Positions 52,972 through 62,617 of a stretch of DNA of 64,000 nt are shown here, piece by piece (the first letter of the stretch is position 1; every line of letters starts with the position of its first letter). The stretch comes from Pseudoips prasinana (Eukaryota > Arthropoda > Insecta > Lepidoptera > Nolidae): the NCBI GenBank assembly GCA_951640165.1, contig OX621240.1:11172713-11236712 (forward strand). Direction: 5' to 3'. A program made the position numbers and the translations under genes. The notes under the pieces are model-generated. The model saw only the letters and a list, made by a program, of their open reading frames with translations, did not search any database and was not told the DNA's origin.

Positions 52972-53044
52972 GTTTCCGTAGTGTAGCGGTTATCACGTGT
53001 GCTTCACACGCACAAGTTCCCCGGTTCGATCCCGGGCGGAAACA
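52972..53044 (+). tRNA. tRNA-Val(CAC), second copy
   Basis: Same as the copy at 52069 except for one base in the variable loop: AGGTC became AGTTC, changing position 46, which normally makes a tertiary contact. Anticodon CAC is at 53005-53007. The nearest T-run terminator is ~25 bp downstream (about 53070) rather than immediate. Probably functional, but the weaker of the pair. Confidence 0.9.
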
Positions 53045-53445
53045 TTATTATGTTCAAATTAAAAAATCATATTTTTTTCATTTTGATAATAAAAATTACT
53101 TCATACTATTTAATGTTTGCCAAACAGATCCATATTTTTATAAAAAGGATTTGAAATGGGCAATGGTCACTACGTAAATTAAAGAGTGCTATATTGAAAA
53201 CATACAGCAGAATGAACTCATCTCTAATTTAATGACTTAATCTAAGTTACTGGAAAAGGAATATAGACAACCACAATAGCGAACCCACTACTTAAACGTT
53301 GAACTAAGTTAAACACTGCCTCAGTGATGATACATGATTTTAGTATTGGTGTACCCAGAGTTAATCTATCTATCTATCTATCAGTTGGTCGTAAAAATAG
53401 CAACTGTTATAAATGCCAACACTGAGTACGACATTGACTCCATAA
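53045..53445. other. AT-rich DNA with a (CTAT)n microsatellite
   Basis: A short (TCTA)n run at ~53366-53381; no gene. Confidence 0.5.
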
Positions 53446-53448
53446 CAA

Positions 53449-53547
53449 TATTATTCTTTCCGAACTGGTTGGGAGTGATGCAAGAATGATGGTTGTACGC
53501 AAACCATCATTCTTGCATCACTCCCAACCAGTTCGGAAAGAATAATA
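53449..53547. repeat. Perfect 46-bp hairpin with 7-nt loop
   Basis: Arm 53449-53494 (TATTATTCTTTCCGAACTGG ... GAATGATGGTT) is exactly complementary to 53502-53547. The loop is GTACGCA. See findings. Confidence 0.9.
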
Positions 53548-53800
53548 ACTAAACTGAGGTCCAGAAGGGCCAAAGACGACATGATAGTCAAGTTCAGAAA
53601 CAAAAACTAAATCTAAATGTATAACATCCAATAACGTGAGCTTCGAAGAAAACTCTTCCAAATTGTTTATCAACAACAACTAACAGCCAAGAAAATGCTT
53701 CCGTATAATTGCAGGCACCGCGCACAAGACAACAAGCTGTCCAAGATTTATGAGAAACAACGAAAAATATCCACCAATACATATAAACACGGAAGAAGAT
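53548..53800 (+). pseudogene. Possible LINE ORF1 scrap
   Basis: The plus strand reads LRSRRAKDDMIVKFRNKN and later NKLSKIYEKQRKI, reminiscent of LINE ORF1 nucleic-acid-binding modules, with stops between. Weak. Confidence 0.3.
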
Positions 53801-54039
53801 ATAAATAAATTCTCAGCATCAAATTATATCTTAAGCTTCCTATTCTAATAACACAATTCCACATTGTACATAATTTATAGTCCTCATTACGAATACAAAA
53901 TTAAGGCATGCCCCAAGGGGCTTTATTATCCACTCTCAAAATTCAAAAAAGTCATTTATTCCGTTAAAATATTACATTTGTGTGGAATCGTCAATTTTTT
54001 TTTACCCTACCGTGCAGTGCATGACGTGGCAGCTACTGA

Positions 54040-54300
54040 GAAACACTGCCAGAAAACTCAGTAAGAATCCTTTTTAAAAATATTTATTTCTTACATAAAG
54101 TTACATTGTATTTAAATGTGTTAATTTAGAGCGACTCAATCCCAAGCTGTTTTGTCACTTATATAATCAGAAGTTTTGTAGTAAGCCCTGCTACACAATA
54201 TGGCTTTTATAATTCTTTTAAACTTATTCATAGACATTTCTCGGACAGGCCGTACTTCACAATATCTTTTTGATATACCAGATTGTGCATCTTCTTTATG
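54040..54300 (-). pseudogene. CR1-like LINE ORF2 C-terminus and 3' end
   Basis: The minus strand encodes MSMNKFKRIIK followed by a Tyr/Ser-rich end. It parallels 61540-61830, where the same plus-strand words TTATATTTAAATGTGTTAAT and CCCAAGC...TTTTGTCACTT recur. It is a 3'-end fragment. Confidence 0.55.
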
Positions 54301-54389
54301 CTGAAAACGCAAAAAATCTTAGAATAGATACCATTTAGGACTGTCTTCTGCTTCAATCTGACTTCAATAAATTTACAACATACTACCAG

Positions 54390-54715
54390 TGTACTAAAAT
54401 AAACATGAACACCAAAAAATGCAAAATTAATAGCTTTACGAAGAAAAAACATCCCATTAATTATGACTACCGCATATGCGACGAAAATACGCCTAGAACT
54501 TCACAAGTAAGAGATTTAGGCGTTATTCATGACAGCAAATTTACGTTCAGTGCACACATCGACCAGATCACCACTAAAGCTTATAAATCACTAGGGTTCG
54601 TGAAACGTAATAGTCAACCATTCGAAGACTTACAATGTCTTAAGAAGCTATATTTTAGTTGCGTAAGAAGTGTTTTGGAATTTAAAAAGTGTAATCTGGA
54701 TAGCTATTTTTAGAA
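54390..54715 (+). pseudogene. CR1-like LINE RT fragment
   Basis: 102 open residues with NTKKCKINSFTKKKHPINYD, SQVRDLGVIHDSKFTFSAHI and SCVRSVLEF. This is the segment following the RT palm in CR1-like LINEs. It ends at a stop after a small frame change. Opposite in orientation to the adjacent C-terminal piece. Confidence 0.7.
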
Positions 54716-54957
54716 ATCATATTAATAACAATTTAAACATCCTACAAAATTATCAAACATCTTAATTAGAAGGAAAAATTGCATTTTCACCTGCAACATT
54801 TTTGGATCAACGAGTCTATTTGACGGACATGTTATTTTCTATTTGAGGTTCTGAATAACAAATTGACTGTTCAGAGCTTCTAGCTAAATTAAATTATTAA
54901 AAAAAGGGAAAAATACTCTGATTGTTCCCTATGATTTTTACGAATTAGTTTCATTAT

Positions 54958-55040
54958 CGTCATCATACCAGCCCAAAGACGTTACACTGGACAAAGGTCT
55001 CCACAAGGATATCTTGTGCTGCCCGCATCCAATCCCTTAG
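54958..55040 (-). mobile_element. RTE LINE tail, decayed
   Basis: TCATCATACCAGCCCAAAGA and CGTTACACTGGACAAAGGTC up to TGCCCGCATCCAATCC. Confidence 0.55.
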
Positions 55041-55143
55041 TTAATAAATTAGGTTTTTAGTTAATTTAATTAAATAAAAAAAAATATAAGTATATAAAAT
55101 GAGCATATTCAACGATATCAAAATCATTATATTATATCTTCTT

Positions 55144-55390
55144 TTATTTTAACGAAATTTCCCAACCGCGTGCAACATACAACAAGAGGCCATTCCAATA
55201 AAGAATAATAAGGTCTTTATAAGGCCTAGCCCTGTTCAGGACGCTTAACTTCTTGATTGCCAGTTTGGCTTTGCCCTCCATATGACGCCTAAAAGATCCA
55301 AACTCCAAAGATTGCAATACTCTCGGATATACGGAGAACAGCGCAATGACAAATGGGTGAACGCGCACTTTCCTTCCTCACAGTGAACGC
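55144..55390 (-). pseudogene. LINE RT fragment
   Basis: The minus frame has VLQSLEFGSFRRHMEGKAKL followed by AIKKLSVLNRARPY. This is a recurrent segment downstream of the RT palm in lepidopteran Jockey/CR1-like LINEs. 74 residues, truncated at both ends. Confidence 0.55.
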
Positions 55391-55394
55391 GCAC

Positions 55395-56760
55395 ACTTGT
55401 GTCTTCTTGGGATTAAACTAAACTAGGTTCTGAACTTCATTTTTGTTATTATTATAGAAGACGACATTCGCACTGGAGAAATTAGAGAGAGAGAGAGAGA
55501 GGACTTCACATAGATGCAATACACGTACACAAAGCAGACCCAGATTCGAAATAAAGTTCCACCCAACAAACAACATTCGCACGCGGGGATTCATTTATCC
55601 TTCCTCGTTATTTTAAAATACAAGAGAGAATGAATTAGACGATAGTGTAAAATTATTACTGTAATACAAAACAACTGCTTTATGCCTCAATCAACTCCAT
55701 TTATCTGTATAGTCTTTGTAATAACTGTTACATTGCTCGATATATACCGATATTGTATTCTAAACGTTATTAACAAACCGGAAACATTGTTGTAACAATA
55801 CAGTCGATAAATTTATTGTTATGTCTACATTTACGTATTCAGATACAATCGGCAGCAATTATATTTGTACATTGTGAGAATGGTTTTTTTTATTCTTTGT
55901 TTTAATTCGGAACTTTTGACAATTGTCACGCCAGTTCCATCATACCAGCAAACAACTTGCAACTAACACATTAACACTATTATCATGATACAGTAATACT
56001 AAGTAAATAAGTACGTAAATCACACAACTCTTACAACATTTTGGCTTCATAACTACTTTTTGGTCCACTCACACTTACCAAATTAAATTCAATCGTGTCC
56101 TTAACATTTATAATATTAGTACACCAAACATGACATTTAGACATACCAAGTACATCAGATGAATACATTTTTTTGTTTTTAACTATATTAAAAGTCGACA
56201 TCCAAATAGGCTTTTTTTGTTCAACCAATAACTATGGTTGCTAAGAGCACTAAATTCACATAAAAGAATACCCGTCACTCCATTGGCCCAAGACTTAACT
56301 TTAACGCAATACTTATAAGCCAAAAACTACGCCTTACATGTAATGGAAGTAGACATAATTCACTCTCCATTACATGTATGGGCGTAGATTTAATAAAACT
56401 ACCTATAATTCTCATTGCTTGGTTGTTTCTATTTTATATAATCTTAAAATCGGAGGTGTGGCTTGGTTTTGTCTTTAGATCACTGACTTTAGAGGGCACC
56501 CTATATTTTAATCATCTATTCAGTCATAGCTAGTCAGGTATGCTGCAATGCCTATTTTCATCAAATATTGTTTTTGTTCACTGTACATTATTATTGGAAC
56601 GCCTGTTGATTGGTTGTTGGCAAGATATAGCTAAATGAACAGAATGACAATAGTTTACTCCTTGTGTGTTTCCATTTACGATTATATAGCTTTGCTGCTC
56701 TACATTATTGTTTATGGTACTATATGTATGTAGTGACTTCCTTGTTAGTATTAAAATATA
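55395..56760. other. AT-rich DNA with a (GA)n microsatellite
   Basis: (AG)n of ~22 bp at ~55486-55509. TTACATGTAATGGAAGTAGA and CTCTCCATTACATGTATGGG (about 56334-56382) form a short hairpin. The minus ORF at 56031-56228 has no recognisable domain. Confidence 0.45.
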
Positions 56761-56764
56761 GAAA

Positions 56765-57115
56765 TTAAAACAAAAAATACAAATTTATAGCTTTATCAGC
56801 CTTTGGCAGTCTTGTGACAATAAGAGCTATAAGAATGAAAGAAAAAATTAACTCCTTCCAGCAAAAAATACAAAAAAGTCCCTTCAAAAATTTGTCTGTT
56901 TCAAGAGCCAAGCAGCTAGTGCATGTTGGCACTACATGCTCTAAACATAAGTATTTCCTGCAATGGTAGCTCATAACACTGACCAGTTCTAGATGGATCG
57001 GTTATCCCAGGTACCTCATCAATCATCAAAATTTCGGCAAGTCTTTGTCTCATCAATCGAGGCAAGTTTGACTGAACCTCTCGTTCTCGACGTTTAACAG
57101 CTCTTCTAGTAGAAT
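56765..57115 (-). pseudogene. Possible piggyBac-like transposase C-terminal remnant
   Basis: In one minus frame: KRREREVQSNLPRLMRQRLA and IDEVPGITDPSRTGQCYELP. In the next frame: YHCRKYLCLEHVVPTCTSC. A spacer rich in Pro/Thr followed by a Cys-rich CxxC...LCLEH module is the usual piggyBac end. A frameshift separates the parts. Moderate to low certainty. Confidence 0.35.
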
Positions 57116-57474
57116 ACTAGATTAGGGTATTTAATTTTAGTAAAAATTGATAAAATTATGCAAAAAGTTTACTTATTACAGAATAATAATAATCAAAATA
57201 AATATATAAACTTATCAAATAGTTACAATTAAGAAATTAAGCTATGACTATTTGACTTACGTAGTCTGTCACCCCAGTCTCTCGCATCGGGTTGGCGCTA
57301 AAACTCCAAGACGTACCTCCGCGTCACCGGCGCGGGGTTGGCTAATGATGGGGGACGCGGAATGAGGAAAGTACATGAAATTACTACTCTATTCAATAGC
57401 AGATAAAATAGTTATTCGACATTTTTGAACTACCCGGTCTTATAGACATACACGTCACAAATGGCGCGTTAATA
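57116..57474. other. AT-rich DNA, no gene seen
   Basis: A GC-richer island at ~57270-57365 is unassigned. Confidence 0.4.
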
Positions 57475-58186
57475 CTTAGCTGTAGCATGCGGTTTTACCC
57501 ACTGTAAACTTTAAAATTATAGCCTATGTGTGCGCATATATAAGCTACATAGTCCGGTCAATTTAGACATTTACACCCCTTTTATCATTTTCAACCCTTG
57601 CCAATATCTATAGTCATTCAATAGCTCCAAATTAAACAAAATCACAACACATCACTGGAGTAGGCCTACCTAGGAAATCACATTAAAAAAAAGCGCTAAG
57701 TATACTAGCTCAAAGGTGGCGTGGAAACGTGTGCATATTATGACGATTACAACTCTTTGAACTTTTTGAATCGTTATATCTAAAAAACGGTGGCTCTTAG
57801 GAAAACACGCATTGAGACATTTTTTGTAGATAATTATCTAATCTACAATTTTGTCTCAGCAAATTTTATGATAAAACTTACCGTTTTGCTGAAAATCGTA
57901 TAAAACCCGTTTTTGTGACTTTTGACCTTGAGTAATTTTTTTTCATCAATGGATCAATGAGGACTTTTCACATTTCCTTTATAATAGTGTAATGAACGAT
58001 CCTACCAATTTTCAGCCTAATGGGAATTATTGTAATCTTACCCCTATTTTTTTGTCTAATTTGACCAGACTAATATTGCTACAAAATGTTCATTATTAAC
58101 CGTTCGGTAGATTTTGCATGAAATAGTAACTAACAAATATCCATACCTCCATACTCACAAACTTTCGCATTTATAATATTAGTAGA
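57475..58186 (-). mobile_element. Longer Helitron of the TCTACTAATATTATAA type, decayed
   Basis: On the minus strand it begins TCTACTAATATTATAAATGC and GAAAGTTTGTGAG. It ends with GGGTAAAACCGCATGCTACA GCTAAG, a mutated hairpin/CTAG end. The ~500-bp interior holds repeated AAAATTTT-type stretches without an ORF. Confidence 0.6.
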
Positions 58187-59045
58187 ATCAGACTGAAGGA
58201 ATAGAGGAGCTCCCATGTTTGCGCTCACATTCATGCAATATACTCTTGGGAGACTAAGCGCCATGGAATGCAAAGGTGAGAAATATGGAATAGTGGTAAT
58301 TTTAAATATAATAATAAATTTATTTTCATTCAGATAACAAAGAACCATTTTGTTAGTAAAACATAAATCTTAAAAATTATGTTAGTACAGTAATATAATT
58401 TAACATTCACAACTCTAACAGTAATGGCTTCTTGCGTGAGTCAATGTATCAAGCTGCACATGCAGACCGATCCAGTGACTGACGTAAGGGCAATCTAGCC
58501 GGTTTCCTATGACGGCCAAGACGGAGTTTCGGCTGGCCCGCACTCTGCCTAACATGGACGTGCACCGCTTGCGCAGAGTATATAATATAGACTACCCAAA
58601 TTTATTCCATTTGAAAATTGAGGATATCTTTTTTTTTTTTGCAAAATGCTCGAATGCGGAACACATTCATGCAGAACAAAAAATTGCCAAGAGCCAAAAT
58701 AATTTACCCACTTCATCAACAAAATCAGTGTGCAAAAACAACAAACTCTAACTAGTTTGCAAATTATTTCAGCGGGCGAAAAATTTCCTTGTTTTTGCTT
58801 CATATTTTACATTACTTCAATAGGAATGTAAATAGAGGTTTGAAAGTTCCAGTTCTAGTTTGTAAGTTGGTACATATTTAATTGCGACAGCAGTTCTGCT
58901 TTGTTTTTAACTGAATACGAATTTCTTTAGAATATTACATTTGTTTAGTACTTTATAATTCAAAATATTTATGAATCTTACAGTTTTCTACCATTGTAAA
59001 GTTATATTTTTAATCTAAAATTAGTTTTTCTGTTTATTTAATAAT
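58187..59045. other. Intergenic DNA, no gene seen
   Basis: The ORF at 58509-58751 lacks an ATG in context and any domain; nothing else recognised. Confidence 0.45.
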
Positions 59046-59048
59046 AAA

Positions 59049-59655
59049 AAAAACTGGCCAAGTGCGAATCAGACTCGCCCATGAAGGGTTCCGTAGCAGC
59101 AAGTATTTCAGTTGATTAAATGAAAGGTAAATTGCGGTTTACGGTTTATGACGTATTAAAAAAAAACTACTTACTAGATCTCGTTCAAACCAATTTTTGG
59201 TGGAAGTTTGCATGGTAATGTACATCATTATTTTTTTAGTTTTATCCTTCTCTTATTTTAGAAGTTACAGGGGTGGGGGGGACCCTCATTTTACCACTTT
59301 GGAAGTGTCTCTCGCGCAAACTATTCAGTTTAGAAAAAAATTATATTAGAAACTTCAATATTATTTTTGGAGTCCTATCCATAGATACCCGTCGTGTATG
59401 GGTATGGGTACAATGAAACAAAAATATTGAGTTTCAGTTCTATGTATGGCCCCCAAAAATATTGTTTTTGTTTTTTCTATTTTTGTGTGAAAATCTTAAC
59501 GCGGTTCACAAAATACATCTACTTACCAAGTTTCAACAGTACAGCTCTTATAGATTCGGAAAAAAGTAACTGTGACATACGGATGGACAAACAGACAGAC
59601 ATGAAGAATCTATAAGGGTTCCGTTTTTTGCCATTTTGCTACGGAACCCTAAAAA
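59049..59655 (+). mobile_element. GGAACCCT-ended interspersed repeat, near full length
   Basis: It starts AAAAACTGGCCAAGTGCGAA and TCAGACTCGCCCATGAAGGG, with TTCCGTAGCAGC. It ends GACATACGGATGGACAAACA, GACAGACATG, then TTGCTACGGAACCCTAAAAA. I recall this as a common lepidopteran family. No ORF, so non-autonomous. Partial copies at 46408-46655 and 50412-50945. Confidence 0.75.
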
Positions 59656-59709
59656 GAAGATAAGTACACTTCACTTCAAAGAAAAATAATACAGACAAGG
59701 AATATTAAT

Positions 59710-59936
59710 GACGGTCACTGTAGCCTAGTTAGTAGTGCTCCTGCCTACGGAGCTGGTGGTCCTAGGTTCGAATCCCGGTAAGTGCAAATATTTGTGTGAT
59801 GAGCATTTATCTATCTATATAAGTATGTATATCGTCGCCTGGTACCCATAGTACAAGCTTTGCTTAGTTTGGGGCTAGAATGATCTGTGTCACATTGTCC
59901 CTAGATATTTATTATTTTATTATTATTATTATTAAT
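59710..59936 (+). mobile_element. tRNA-derived SINE, family A, near full length
   Basis: CACTGTAGCCTAGTTAGTAG (A box), AGGTTCGAATCCCGGTAAG (B box) and a conserved body, ending CTAGATATTTATTATTTTAT plus (TTA)n. The plus-strand twin of 10449-10689. Confidence 0.85.
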
Positions 59937-60045
59937 CTCAATGCAATTAACGGTCTTACCCTTATCGCTAAAAGCTTTATTTCATCCAGGCAACCGTTTT
60001 ACGTTGGACGTATTCAAATGAAGGTAACAGTGTAGGTATACTAAG
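59937..60045 (-). mobile_element. LINE 3' tail scrap
   Basis: AACGGTCTTACCCTTATCGC then TAAAAGCTTTATTTCATCCA matches 13105-13230. Confidence 0.45.
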
Positions 60046-60047
60046 TG

Positions 60048-60288
60048 CAAGAAAAATCATCAGCAACATTAAAAACTGAAAGATGTCCACGGCTGGACAA
60101 AAGCGTCACCTTGTGCAGGTCCTGCCTACGGCTTAACTTCCAGCTCGTGGTCAATACTCGAGAACTTTTCTGCCCCAGCAGTCGTCGGCTCTACAAGCTA
60201 TGTGTAGTAGACTATATCACTCCAGCTTGGAAATTCGTCAGGCTATATCGGTTATTTTGGTTCGCCTGCGGATTTATTCATTTCTAAT
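60048..60288 (-). pseudogene. RTE LINE ORF2 C-terminal fragment
   Basis: AAAGATGTCCACGGCTGGAC at the plus left end is the RTE tail. The rest is the reverse of the region ~5905-6150, e.g. GGCTATATCGGTTATTTTGG with TTCGCCTGCGG. Broken frames. Confidence 0.65.
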
Positions 60289-60289
60289 G

Positions 60290-60975
60290 TTATCTCGCAA
60301 GGAAACGCCGAGTTTAGCACTCTCCATTGCAATTTCTTTGCCAATAAAATATATATTCTGAATTATTATTAATATTGTTTGCATGTAATAGCTTTACAAT
60401 TTTGCCGAAATAAGTCCGACTCGAGTACTTTTGAGGTCTGTTGTATTTCTGAACGGGACGGAAATGGTTTGAGTGGCTTAAGGTTGTCTCAAACAATTGC
60501 CCAATCAAGAGGGTAAGTGCGGAAACCAACACTCTAAACAATTCACACTAATTTGTTTATTTTATTTGAAAAGTTTTGCAGAAATTTGTATAAGTACGTA
60601 CTTAATGCTAAAACCATTCTCTACCAGTTAACCTTTGGGTGATACAGGAGACTTGAGATAATTTAATATGAAAGAAATTTAGGTAAATTAAAACAATATA
60701 CATTTAAAATTACTGAAATAAAAGTTTTTAAGTAATTTTATAATTGTAAGGCTTATGTTTTATAAGTTTGCGAGAAGAGACAAAATATAGAGATATTCTG
60801 TTTTAACATATACGGAGTAATTACAAAATGTGCGAACACAAGTCACGGGCACAGCTAGTTAATTTATATGCCATTATTACGTACTCTGATTGATTGCTAA
60901 AGCCTAACTGCGGAACAGAAAAAAACACACTTTGTATACAGTTGCCACATTTATGACATCAACATTATAATTACA
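60290..60975. other. AT-rich DNA with a LINE tail
   Basis: 60565-60660 carries the CTTAATGCTAAAACCATTCT / CCAGTTAACCTTTGGGTGAT tail related to 39655-39745. A GGGCACAGCTAGT at 60846-60858 looks like the 3' end of another decayed Helitron. Confidence 0.5.
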
Positions 60976-60979
60976 ATCA

Positions 60980-61139
60980 TAATCAGTTCCTATTTTGTAA
61001 CTAACTCTTTTATTAGTAATCCAATACCTAATTCCATACCAAATTTCATTGAAATCGCTCCAGCCGTTTAGGCGTGAAGAAGTAACAAACATACACACTC
61101 ACACACTCACAAACTTTCACCTTTATAATATTACTGTGA
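60980..61139 (-). mobile_element. Helitron 5' part (TCACAGTAATATTATAA type)
   Basis: The minus strand begins TCACAGTAATATTATAAAGG and TGAAAGTTTGTGAG, with the family's CGTGAAGAAGTAACAAACAT read on plus. The 3' end is not present. Confidence 0.6.
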
Positions 61140-61212
61140 TGTAATTTTAAATTAACAGATGGTGTGTACCTACCTAACATATTTTTACGAAAAAATAACA
61201 TACATGTTAGTA

Positions 61213-61365
61213 AGAGTAGTTATAACGCTACTCTGCGATAATCTTTGAGTATTGGTATCTATCATTACAATAAGCAATAACAATTCTCGTTACCTTCTTT
61301 TTTATTGGTACTAATACTCAAATATTTATCGTTTTATTATCGCAGAGTAGCGTAATAACTACTCT
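61213..61365. mobile_element. 153-bp foldback MITE
   Basis: AGAGTAGTTATAACGCTACT CTGCGATAAT at the left and the complement AGAGTAGTTATTACGCTACT CTGCGATAAT from the right. A second complementary block (TTTGAGTATTGGTA) continues the arms after a short loop-out. Confidence 0.75.
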
Positions 61366-61525
61366 AACTTCTGACTATCATTTTGTTTATCTATAGGTAC
61401 ACACGGCTACATATCAAGCTATACATTTCCACTAAAAGCTGACCTCTCATTGTATGGAATTCCTATACAATGCGGGATCAGCGTATACTGGAAATGTTAA
61501 CTAGTTTAACTGAACATTGAATTAA

Positions 61526-61563
61526 AATTTAACGCAGTGCATCGTCATGCACTGCGTTAAATT
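61526..61563. repeat. Perfect 16-bp hairpin with 6-nt loop
   Basis: AATTTAACGCAGTGCA and TGCACTGCGTTAAATT around TCGTCA. It lies at the 3' edge of the LINE fragment 61540-61830, near a motif (GCAGTGCATGACG) also found at 54013. Confidence 0.8.
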
Positions 61564-61830
61564 AGCAGCTACTGCGAATATCAGAAAAACTCAGTAGCAA
61601 TCATTATTAACTATTTATTTCTTAATATTAAATTATATTTAAATGTGTTAATTATTTAGAGCAACTTAATCCCAAGCCATTTGGTCACTTAGATAATCAG
61701 ATTTTTTATAGTAGTTAACGCCTGCTACACAATTTGGCTTTTATAGTTCTTTTAAACTTATTCGTAAACATTTCTTTAACATCACTGGGAAGTTTGTTAT
61801 AGGATCTTAGAAATGGACTTAAAGATTATG
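61540..61830 (-). pseudogene. CR1-like LINE ORF2 C-terminus and 3' end
   Basis: The minus strand reads SYNKLPSDVKEMFTNKFKRT and IKAKLCSRR, the usual C-terminus of CR1-like ORF2, followed by a short 3' UTR. It parallels 54040-54300. Confidence 0.65.
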
Positions 61831-62615
61831 ATATTGAAATGCTACTAGAGTCAATTTGTAAAAAGAAAAGCCATCACTGGTAGTTCATTACTTATTGAAT
61901 AATCTGACATAAAATGTAATATGAGAGGAAATCAATCGTTTGATCATCAACTGTTCAGTTGTCTTGTGTTAAGCTTGCGCTTCAAGTACTATTGCGTCTT
62001 TACGGTTCCCCCTTTGTAACTTTTCAGTATTTGAATCAGTTATATAAGATGAGTATACCAAAATGGTGTGAAAAAGGCTGTATTAAGGTCAGACTAAACA
62101 AATACCTATAATTTTATTTACTATTCTGGACAGTTGGCGCTCTTGTCGTTTGAAACAAGTAGGTGCCTAGTAATATATTGTCATTTTAGATTAAGTTACG
62201 GAATTAATTGTAAAGTTGTAAACCCGAGTTTGTAACAAGGCGATTGGGTGCCAGTACTGTCTTGCTATTCTTGACGTTCCGAACAAATAAAATCAACCTT
62301 TGATATTTTGGTATAAGGTGGGTAATATATATATATATATATTAGGACGGTCCTTACTACTACGAAAAAAAAAAATTTCTTTTATTTTGCGGGGCACCAC
62401 GTAATTTGAATATATACCATAAGGAAGTCTTTCATAATTTTTTTTAATTTTTTTAAAAGACATTTAGGGGTCGCTACCAAGGTTTGAATTTTAAACAAAA
62501 ACACAAAATCTGTATTTGTTAGATTCATTTATTTTTACAGCCAAGATATAAAAATATTACAAAATAATGTTGTTGCTATGAACTAAGATAATATGTACAC
62601 ATTTGAATCAATTAT
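61831..62615. other. AT-rich DNA downstream of the broken transposase-like ORF
   Basis: A (TA)n run at ~62325-62341 is followed by AGGACGGTCCTTACTACTAC, which could be an end of the neighbouring element. No partner end is in the window to test this. Confidence 0.35.
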
Positions 62616-62617
62616 TT

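Noticed and set aside
56031..56228. Minus ORF with plausible protein composition
   Set aside because: No domain, no flanking exons or homology I can name; 65 codons is within chance for AT-rich DNA.
58509..58751. Plus ORF near a GC-richer patch
   Set aside because: It contains a poly-Phe stretch from a T run and has no recognisable domain or splice context.
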